This document shows, in pieces, positions 1 through 5,045 of a DNA stretch of 5,045 nt; the stretch's first letter is position 1, and the number at the start of each line of letters is the position of its first letter. The notes beneath the pieces were generated by a model, which saw only the letters and a program-made list of their open reading frames with translations, did not search any database and was not told the DNA's origin. This stretch comes from Fidelibacterota bacterium (GTDB taxonomy: Bacteria > Fidelibacterota > UBA2242 > JAFGTP01). The stretch lies in assembly GCA_021734005.1 (NCBI GenBank), contig JAIPJV010000171.1, positions 1 to 5,045 of the forward strand, given 5' to 3'. The position numbers and the translations under genes were made by a program.

Positions 1-60
1 CTGGGGGGTTAACTTTAATTCCTGGGAGAGTTTCTGTATCTGTTGTTGATTTAGTTGCAT
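1..60 (-). CDS. rpoN: RNA polymerase sigma-54 factor, N-terminal fragment (cut by window edge)
   Basis: Only the first 20 codons are in the window, beginning with ATG at 58-60 and running off the left edge. The peptide is glutamine-rich and ends in LKLTPQ. This matches the start of sigma-54 region I, where E. coli has a comparable Gln/Leu-rich stretch containing LAMTPQ. Region I is the part of sigma-54 that holds the polymerase in a closed state until an AAA+ enhancer-binding protein acts. Context supports the call strongly, because rpoN follows lptB directly in many Gram-negative bacteria. The start codon shares one base with the lptB stop (TAATG), so translation is probably coupled. No strong Shine-Dalgarno is visible, only a GGA a few bases upstream. 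Twenty residues cannot exclude another Gln-rich protein, but motif plus position make rpoN much the best reading. Confidence 0.8.
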   Translation of the reverse strand, partial: MQLNQQQIQKLSQELKLTPQ

Positions 61-827
61 TAATGATCCAATTTAAAATTATCACCTAAATATAACTGTT
101 TTGCTTCTTTATCGTTAGCTAAAAATTGCGATGTGCCTGATTTTAGGATTTTTCCTTCAAACATGAGGTAGGCTCGATCAGTTATAGCCAGAGTTTCCCG
201 CACATTATGATCGGTGATCAGAATTCCAATATTACGCTGTTTTAATTCTTTGACAATATTTTGAATATCCTGCACTGCAATCGGATCAATTCCCACAAAA
301 GGTTCATCCAGTAAAATAAAATCAGGATTTGTGACCAGAGCACGGGTGATTTCTGTGCGCCGGCGCTCCCCACCTGAGAGGGTGTTGGCCTTGCTTTTCC
401 GAACATGTTTGATCGATAATTCATCAAGCAATTCTTCCAATCTTTGCTTGCGTTCCTTTTTGCTCATATCCATTTTCTGAAGTACGAGCATAATGTTTTC
501 TTCCACAGTCAGTTTGCGAAAAACCGAGGGTTCCTGAGATAAGTAGCCAATTCCCAATCGGGCTCGTTTATACATTTGCTTGCTGGTAATATCATGGTCA
601 TCCAGGTAAACGCGACCATCAGTAGGGCGCAACATTCCGGTGATCATGCGGAAAGTGGTTGTTTTGCCAGCCCCATTGGGGCCTAGTAATCCCACAATTT
701 CGCCTTTGTGAACCTCCAGAGACACATCACTGACAACCTCTCGATTGCTAAAGGAGCGATACAGCGAGGCTCCTCGCAAAATTCTGTCATCTGTTTGGTC
801 TACTTCGGTAGTCCTTAATTTATTCAT
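60..827 (-). CDS. lptB: LPS export ABC transporter ATP-binding protein LptB
   Basis: This is the cytoplasmic ATPase of the LptB2FG transporter, which extracts LPS from the inner membrane and drives it along the Lpt bridge. All ABC motifs are present in the 255-residue product: Walker A GPNGAGKTT at 49-57 (Lys55), Q-loop glutamine at 98 in YLSQEP, signature LSGGE at 150-154, Walker B LLDEP with catalytic Glu175, and switch histidine His207. The form ITDHNVRETL around the H-loop and the C-terminal YLGDNF tail distinguish LptB from other ABC ATPases. It is about 14 residues longer than E. coli LptB (241 aa), all at a polar N-terminus. ATG at 825-827 overlaps the end of lptC by 8 nt and has only a distant GGAG upstream. 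A TTG at codon 17 is a possible but less likely start. Partners LptF and LptG are not encoded here. Confidence 0.97.
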   Translation of the reverse strand: MNKLRTTEVDQTDDRILRGASLYRSFSNREVVSDVSLEVHKGEIVGLLGPNGAGKTTTFRMITGMLRPTDGRVYLDDHDITSKQMYKRARLGIGYLSQEPSVFRKLTVEENIMLVLQKMDMSKKERKQRLEELLDELSIKHVRKSKANTLSGGERRRTEITRALVTNPDFILLDEPFVGIDPIAVQDIQNIVKELKQRNIGILITDHNVRETLAITDRAYLMFEGKILKSGTSQFLANDKEAKQLYLGDNFKLDH

Positions 828-1371
828 CTTTTACTATTTTCTCCATTTCCCGGGAGGTAACTCCTTCCGGTTTTTCAATGGTCCAATTTTCCAGTTTGGC
901 ATTAGAGCGAAAACTGGTGCCATACAAAGTGTCCTGCTGCCGGGTGATAAATTTGACTGGAACTTCGGAACTGACCATTCCGGTTTCATTGACCCATTTC
1001 AAACTATCTGTATATAAAGTAACGCCACTATCTGATTCCACAACTACATTATTGCTGGCGTAGAGGTTATTAGTCGATTGAATTATTCGGGCTTTTTCAG
1101 AAGTCAAGCGGGATGATTTGTGGCCCAGAGAATCATAAAAATCTGCTGTAACGCCCTGATCCATAAGAACGATATTCTTCTTATTATACTTCCTCAGATG
1201 CCGGGTTTTTATCAGAGCCTGTCTTTGGCCGGCTCGGGTGAGAACAATTTCCGCATCCCAGCTTTCCTGATCAGGGATATTAGCAGAAACACCTGTATTT
1301 TTTTCATTCTGAGAAATATCACTACATCCTGCAATCAGAATGAGACTCAGAAATAAAATTAACTTTTTCAT
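820..1371 (-). CDS. lptC: LPS export periplasmic protein LptC, predicted lipoprotein form
   Basis: In known systems LptC receives LPS from LptB2FG and passes it to LptA in the periplasm. The 183-residue product starts with two lysines, a hydrophobic core and the lipobox IAGC, with Cys16 as the predicted lipidated residue. A polar linker follows, then a beta-strand-rich region from about residue 38. LptC-family features are visible there: an alternating pattern around LTSEKARI and LYASNNVVVESDSGV, the TDSLKWV segment, and the closing DTLYGTSFRSN stretch near 147-157. Length is close to E. coli LptC (191 aa), but that protein is held by an uncleaved transmembrane helix instead of a lipid. The ATG shares four bases (ATGA) with the kdsD stop, and the gene overlaps lptB by 8 nt. 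Primary sequence is poorly conserved in this family, so the call rests on pattern plus position. An LptA-like (OstA) protein is the main alternative. Confidence 0.85.
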   Translation of the reverse strand: MKKLILFLSLILIAGCSDISQNEKNTGVSANIPDQESWDAEIVLTRAGQRQALIKTRHLRKYNKKNIVLMDQGVTADFYDSLGHKSSRLTSEKARIIQSTNNLYASNNVVVESDSGVTLYTDSLKWVNETGMVSSEVPVKFITRQQDTLYGTSFRSNAKLENWTIEKPEGVTSREMEKIVKDE

Positions 1372-2345
1372 GACATTATCCCGTATCTCAAAATATCATG
1401 GATGTGAATTATGCCAACCGGTTCGCCCTGATTGGTCTCATTAAATACAAATAGTGATGTAATTGCATGTTTTTCCATAATATTAAGAGCATCTATTGCC
1501 AGAGTGGATTTTTTGATCCATTTGGGGTTGGTTGTCATAATTTCCTCAGGACTGGATTCCAAAAAATCATTACCCGATTCCAGTCCGCGCCGCAGATCAC
1601 CATCAGTGATCACGCCGCACAGATCCGAACCATTATCCAGAATACCAACTACACCAAGCCCTTTTCCAGTCATAGTGATCAGAACTTCTTTCATAGGTTG
1701 CCCGATACTGGCCAGAGGAATCTCCTCATCTGTGTGCATGAGGTCTTCGACTGTGGTCAACAGACGGCGTCCCAATGAACCGCCCGGGTGGAGGTCGGCA
1801 AAATCTTTTTTATCAAAATCTCTTTTGTCTAATAGGGCAATGGCCAGGGCATCTCCCATGGCGCTGGTGGCAATTGTACTGGCTGTGGGCACGATTCCCA
1901 GGGGACAGGCTTCGAATTTCACTTCGATATTGAGAACAATATCGCATTTTTTTGCCAGCCTGGATTCTGTATTGCCGATCATGCCAATGGTCGGAATGTG
2001 CAATTTCCGCAGACTGGGAACCAGATCGATAAGTTCGCTGGTTTCTCCGCTTTTTGAGATCATAATCAGCAGATCGCCGTCTGAAATTCCACCTAGATCT
2101 CCATGAGCAGCTTCAGTAGGGTGCAGAAAAAAACTGGGGGTTCCTGTACTGGACAGGGTGGCGGCCAGCTTGCGACCAACCAGGCCTGATTTTCCCATTC
2201 CGGTTACAATCACTTTGCCATCGATATGATAGATAGTTTCAACAGCCTGCTGAAAAGTGCCATCAATTCGGCTGGTCAGATCTTTGATTACAGCCGACTC
2301 GATTTCAAGCACCTGAGTGGCTTTTTTTAAATAAGATTCCGGCAT
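1368..2345 (-). CDS. kdsD: D-arabinose-5-phosphate isomerase (SIS + tandem CBS domains)
   Basis: It interconverts D-ribulose 5-phosphate and D-arabinose 5-phosphate, the first committed step of KDO synthesis, in the cytoplasm. The 325-residue product (E. coli KdsD 328) has an N-terminal sugar-isomerase SIS domain at about 35-185, including GMGKSGLVGRK and SKSGETSE, followed by two CBS domains at about 203-262 and 268-325. The four residues implicated in catalysis in E. coli (Lys59, Glu111, Glu152, His193) all have counterparts at a constant offset of 7: Lys52, Glu104, Glu145 and His186. The CBS pair (GVITDGDLRRGL in the first) is typical of the full-length KdsD/KpsF/GutQ type. Paralogues KpsF and GutQ catalyse the same reaction, but the KDO-operon setting favours the LPS housekeeping copy. 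ATG abuts the kdsC stop with no spacer and has a GAGGA ribosome site. Confidence 0.96.
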   Translation of the reverse strand: MPESYLKKATQVLEIESAVIKDLTSRIDGTFQQAVETIYHIDGKVIVTGMGKSGLVGRKLAATLSSTGTPSFFLHPTEAAHGDLGGISDGDLLIMISKSGETSELIDLVPSLRKLHIPTIGMIGNTESRLAKKCDIVLNIEVKFEACPLGIVPTASTIATSAMGDALAIALLDKRDFDKKDFADLHPGGSLGRRLLTTVEDLMHTDEEIPLASIGQPMKEVLITMTGKGLGVVGILDNGSDLCGVITDGDLRRGLESGNDFLESSPEEIMTTNPKWIKKSTLAIDALNIMEKHAITSLFVFNETNQGEPVGIIHIHDILRYGIMS

Positions 2346-2903
2346 TTATTCCTCAGCTTTATAATCTAATAATTTTTCTACTGCCTGATGATATTTACCC
2401 TGAGCCTTCAAAATCAGATCAATGACCTCCCGAACAGCACCTTCTCCTCCAGAATTGGTAGTAGTGTAGCAGCAATAAGACATAACCTCTGAAGGTGCAT
2501 CGGGAACGCAGAACCCGGCTCCAACCCGCTCAAGTAACGGAATATCAATGAGATCGTCACCAACATAGGCGATCTCACTATCATCAAGCCCATATTTTTC
2601 TCTAATTTCTTCGTAAGAATCACGCTTGTTCAATTTTCCCTGATAAACATCCTCAGTTATATGCAGTTCATTCATTCTATATGATGTAGCGTCAGAATGT
2701 TTCCCGGAAATTATGGCAATTGGAAAATTGACCGCTTTGAGCAGGCCAATTCCCAGTCCATCCCGGGCACTAAATTTTTTATACTCTTTTCCAGAGCCAT
2801 TTATGTAAAAGGCTCCATCAGTAAAAACTCCGTCAACATCGAGAATAAGAAGTTTTATCTTTTTTAATTTTTCTTTGACTGGGTCGTTGAGATTATAGCT
2901 CAA
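2346..2903 (-). CDS. kdsC: 3-deoxy-D-manno-octulosonate 8-phosphate phosphatase
   Basis: This is a HAD-superfamily phosphatase that hydrolyses KDO-8-phosphate to free KDO and phosphate in the cytoplasm. The 185-residue product (E. coli KdsC 188) has no cap domain, as usual for this tetrameric family. HAD motif I is LDVDGVFTDG with nucleophile Asp22 and acid/base Asp24. Motif II is the serine of IISGK (Ser66), motif III a lysine in YQGKLNK (Lys90 or Lys93), and motif IV VGDDLID with Asp116 and Asp117. The C-terminal GGEGAVREV (152-160) is a KdsC hallmark that contributes to the neighbouring subunit's active site in studied members. The start is TTG at 2901-2903, overlapping the kdsA stop as TTGA. 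It is supported by a strong AGGAG six bases upstream and by giving the expected short leader before motif I. Confidence 0.96.
   Translation of the reverse strand: MSYNLNDPVKEKLKKIKLLILDVDGVFTDGAFYINGSGKEYKKFSARDGLGIGLLKAVNFPIAIISGKHSDATSYRMNELHITEDVYQGKLNKRDSYEEIREKYGLDDSEIAYVGDDLIDIPLLERVGAGFCVPDAPSEVMSYCCYTTTNSGGEGAVREVIDLILKAQGKYHQAVEKLLDYKAEE
2350..2354 (-). promoter_or_regulatory. Shine-Dalgarno site of kdsD
   Basis: GAGGA lies in the last two sense codons of kdsC, four bases before the kdsD ATG at 2343-2345. The kdsC stop TAA sits between them, so terminating ribosomes would be placed directly at the next start. This supports the start and translational coupling. Confidence 0.65.
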
Positions 2904-3730
2904 TTTGTACTCCTGCTTATCTGGCTGATTTGGATCAATTGTTTTAATAATGGTTTTACTTTTGATAATGGATATTGAGTTGCGCTATCACTTTTGGCTG
3001 ATTTGGGATTGTCGTGAATTTCCATAAAAACTCCATCGCATCCTGCTGCTACTGCCGCTCTTGAGAGATGGGGAATGTATTCCCGGCACCCACCTGTTGT
3101 TTTGGAACCGCCTGGCATCTGAGCACTGTGAGTTGCATCAAAGACAACCGGATAATGACCATTAATATTTTGCATAATAGGAATAGAACGCAGATCAAAA
3201 ACCAAATTATTATAGCCAAATTTATGACCCCGTTCAGTGAGAATAATATTGTGGTTGCCTGTGCTTTCGATTTTTTTGGCAATGTGTTCTACATCTTCTG
3301 GATCCAAAAACTGGCCCTTTTTAACATTAATGAAACGGCCTGTTTCTCCAGCTGCTACGACCAGGTCTGTCTGACGACATAAAAAGGCCGGAATTTGCAA
3401 GATATCGATCACTTCTGCAGCTACTGCGGCCTGATCCGGTTTGTGGATGTCTGTAAGGAGCGGTAGATCAAATTTTTCTTTGACAGTTTCTAAAATACGG
3501 AGCCCCTTTTCCAGGCCTGGTCCGCGATAGGATTTGATGGAAGTGCGATTGGCTTTATCGAATGAGGACTTGAAAATGAGCGGAAAATCGAGTTCCTCCG
3601 CCAGGTTTTTCAATTTTTCCGCCATAAACAAAATATGATCCCGGGATTCGATGACACAGGGCCCCAGAATAAAGAAAATTTGATCACGATCTTTTATTAA
3701 TTGCTCAAGATTATGTTTATTTTTTTGCAT
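2900..3730 (-). CDS. kdsA: KDO-8-phosphate synthase, metal-dependent (class II) type
   Basis: It condenses phosphoenolpyruvate with D-arabinose 5-phosphate to give KDO-8-phosphate in the cytoplasm. The 276-residue product (E. coli 284) is a TIM-barrel of the DAHP/KDO8P synthase family. Recognisable blocks are FKSSFDKANRTS (53-64), YRGPGLEKGL (68-77), LLTDIHKPDQ (91-100), VKKGQFLDPED (136-146), LTERGHKFGYNN (164-175) and FDATHSAQMPGG (197-208). It carries Cys25 in GPCVIES, where the metal-free E. coli enzyme has Asn26. His201, Glu237 and Asp248 fit the other metal ligands known from Aquifex (Cys11, His185, Glu222, Asp233), so a divalent-metal enzyme is inferred. The KSDSATQYPL loop also resembles the metal-type enzymes. 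ATG at 3728-3730 lies 14 nt inside the end of pyrG; the upstream sequence is A-rich with no clear Shine-Dalgarno. It overlaps kdsC by 4 nt. Confidence 0.97.
   Translation of the reverse strand: MQKNKHNLEQLIKDRDQIFFILGPCVIESRDHILFMAEKLKNLAEELDFPLIFKSSFDKANRTSIKSYRGPGLEKGLRILETVKEKFDLPLLTDIHKPDQAAVAAEVIDILQIPAFLCRQTDLVVAAGETGRFINVKKGQFLDPEDVEHIAKKIESTGNHNIILTERGHKFGYNNLVFDLRSIPIMQNINGHYPVVFDATHSAQMPGGSKTTGGCREYIPHLSRAAVAAGCDGVFMEIHDNPKSAKSDSATQYPLSKVKPLLKQLIQISQISRSTN
2910..2914 (-). promoter_or_regulatory. Shine-Dalgarno site of kdsC
   Basis: AGGAG lies within the last codons of kdsA, six bases before the TTG at 2901-2903. It is the clearest ribosome binding site in the window. It decides the kdsC start, because no in-frame ATG precedes HAD motif I in the reading frame. 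Confidence 0.8.
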
Positions 3731-5045
3731 CTTTGCTTTTCTTTTTATAATTCAGTGATGCTTTAACAAAATTTTTGAAGAGGGGGTGGGCCCGATTAAT
3801 TCGGGATTTCAATTCAGGATGAAATTGACAGGCTACAAACCAGGGATGTTCAGGATATTCAACCATTTCGACCAGATCAAGTTCCATATTTTTAGCGCCA
3901 ACTTCGAGACCATTCTCCTGCAATGTTTCCAGATAAGCATTGTTGACTTCATAGCGGTGGCGATGGCGCTCACTGATATTTAGTTTTTTATAACAATTAT
4001 AGGCTTCAGAATCCTTATTTATTTTTGCGGGGAATTGTCCAAGTCGCATAGTTCCGCCCATATCGGAAATATTTTTTTGTTCTTCCATAAGGTCAATTAC
4101 CGGCTGATCGGTCTCCTCAACAAACTCTGTACTATTGGCTTTTTCCAGACCACAAACATTGCGGGCAAATTCGATGACAGCACACTGCAGTCCCAGACAG
4201 ATTCCAAAGAAAGGTATATTGTTCTCACGGGCCACTCGAATAGCGACAATTTTGCCCTCAATTCCACGCTCACCAAATCCACCAGGAATTAACAGACCGT
4301 GAATATCGCCCATAACCTGGCGTGGATCCTGGGCATTGGCAATTTCTTCGGCACACAACCACTTGATTTCTACACGAGCATTGTTTTCTACGCCAGCGTG
4401 AATAAAGGATTCTAGAATCGATTTGTAGGCGTCATGTAATTCTGTATATTTGCCGCAGATGCCTATTTTTACATTATATTTGGGGTTTTTGATTGTTTTT
4501 ACAAATTTTTTCAACTTGGCCAGCCGGGATTGTTTCATGGGTAGATTGAGTTTGCTGGAAATAATATCACCAAGTTTGTGTTTTTCAAAAAGAAGAGGAA
4601 TTTCATAAATAGTTTCTGCATCAATGGCCTCAATTACCGACTCATAGTCAACATTACAGAAAAGTGAAATTTTTTCCCGTGTTTTTCTATCAAGATGGCG
4701 TTTGGTTCGCCCCAGAATAATATCCGGCGATATACCAATTTCCCGCAATTTTTTCACACTGTGTTGGGTTGGTTTGGTCTTAATCTCACCGGCTGTATGA
4801 ATATAGGGAACCAGGGTAAGATGGATATTGAGACAATTTTCTTCACCATGTTTGAGATTGAACTGTCGAATCGCTTCCAGAAAAGGCAGCCCTTCTATAT
4901 CACCAACCGTTCCTCCCAATTCACTGATCACAATATCGAAGTCGCCATTTTTACCGGCTTTGAGAATGCGTCTTTCGATCTCATTGGTGATATGAGGTAC
5001 AACCTGAACAGTTGAACCTAAATAATCACCAGCCCGCTCGCGATC
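3717..5045 (-). CDS. pyrG: CTP synthase, N-terminus beyond window edge
   Basis: It converts UTP to CTP with ATP, using ammonia from glutamine, in the cytoplasm. The frame is open to the right edge and gives 442 codons. The first visible residues, including AGDYLGSTVQVVPHIT, match the interior of the synthetase domain, so by alignment to E. coli motifs about 90 N-terminal residues with the P-loop are missing. In visible numbering: GGTVGDIEG near 44-52 (Glu51 corresponds to metal-binding Glu140 of E. coli), KTKPTQHS at 89-96, then the class I glutamine amidotransferase domain from about 193. That domain holds LIPGGFGERG, nucleophile Cys283 in GICLGLQ, and the His409/Glu411 pair in CQFHPE. All amidotransferase catalytic residues are intact. 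The GTG at 4929-4931 is an internal valine, not a start. Its lysine-rich C-terminus overlaps kdsA by 14 nt. Location at the head of a KDO cluster suggests a CTP supply role for CMP-KDO formation. Confidence 0.98.
   Translation of the reverse strand, partial: DRERAGDYLGSTVQVVPHITNEIERRILKAGKNGDFDIVISELGGTVGDIEGLPFLEAIRQFNLKHGEENCLNIHLTLVPYIHTAGEIKTKPTQHSVKKLREIGISPDIILGRTKRHLDRKTREKISLFCNVDYESVIEAIDAETIYEIPLLFEKHKLGDIISSKLNLPMKQSRLAKLKKFVKTIKNPKYNVKIGICGKYTELHDAYKSILESFIHAGVENNARVEIKWLCAEEIANAQDPRQVMGDIHGLLIPGGFGERGIEGKIVAIRVARENNIPFFGICLGLQCAVIEFARNVCGLEKANSTEFVEETDQPVIDLMEEQKNISDMGGTMRLGQFPAKINKDSEAYNCYKKLNISERHRHRYEVNNAYLETLQENGLEVGAKNMELDLVEMVEYPEHPWFVACQFHPELKSRINRAHPLFKNFVKASLNYKKKSKDAKK

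Noticed and set aside
1432..2106. A 224-codon open frame on the plus strand.
   Set aside because: It lies wholly antisense to kdsD, whose catalytic residues are all intact. The translation shows no recognisable domain and looks like a codon-bias shadow.
3068..3382. Plus-strand open frame of about 104 codons.
   Set aside because: It is antisense to the conserved core of kdsA, with no family motif or convincing ribosome site. The same holds for the other plus-strand frames at 745-1356, 3786-4292 and 4695-5015.
3720..3726. Run of seven A on the coding strand at codons 2-4 of kdsA, overlapping the pyrG end, as a possible slippage or frameshift site.
   Set aside because: Both genes are intact without frameshifting, and no pause-inducing structure could be identified. 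A short homopolymer is expected in A+T-rich sequence.
4929..4931. GTG as the pyrG start codon.
   Set aside because: The frame continues upstream to the window edge with clear CTP synthase sequence (GDYLGSTVQV), so this is an internal valine.
1..5045. Rho-independent terminators, riboswitches, CRISPR repeats, tRNAs or insertion-sequence ends.
   Set aside because: No convincing hairpin with T-run, repeat array, tRNA-like fold or terminal inverted repeat was seen by eye, and there is no noncoding sequence to hold them.

Overview
This window is a single, unbroken, one-directional gene cluster on the minus strand of a Gram-negative (LPS-making) bacterium. Reading in the direction of transcription, from high to low coordinates, the order is pyrG (3' part) - kdsA - kdsC - kdsD - lptC - lptB - rpoN (first 20 codons). 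No RNA gene, mobile element, CRISPR array, repeat family, promoter or terminator could be supported. Every base lies inside at least one coding region, and each neighbouring pair overlaps by 1-14 nt or abuts exactly, as expected for a translationally coupled operon. The promoter must lie beyond the right edge and the terminator beyond the left edge.

Region by region: 3717-5045 is the C-terminal four-fifths of CTP synthase. The next three genes, 2900-3730, 2346-2903 and 1368-2345, are the three enzymes that make free KDO from pentose phosphate: KDO-8-P synthase, KDO-8-P phosphatase and arabinose-5-P isomerase. 820-1371 is an LptC-family protein predicted to be a lipoprotein. 60-827 is the LptB ATPase of the LPS export machine. 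1-60 is the start of sigma-54 (rpoN).

Functionally the genes form one theme. KdsD makes arabinose 5-phosphate, KdsA condenses it with PEP to KDO-8-P, and KdsC removes the phosphate. PyrG makes CTP, the co-substrate used to activate KDO to CMP-KDO for lipid A glycosylation. LptC and LptB belong to the transporter that moves finished LPS toward the outer membrane. The kdsD-kdsC-lptC-(lptA)-lptB-rpoN neighbourhood is well known from Proteobacteria such as E. coli. Here kdsC and kdsD are swapped relative to E. coli, lptA is absent between lptC and lptB, and pyrG and kdsA are joined at the front.

Organism: the moderately A+T-rich composition, lipoprotein-type LptC, metal-type KdsA and gene order argue against an enterobacterium. 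They would fit a member of the FCB group or a related environmental Gram-negative phylum. This is an inference and no species is claimed. I see ordinary core envelope biosynthesis rather than an undescribed system; the items worth a second look concern details of organisation and enzyme class.
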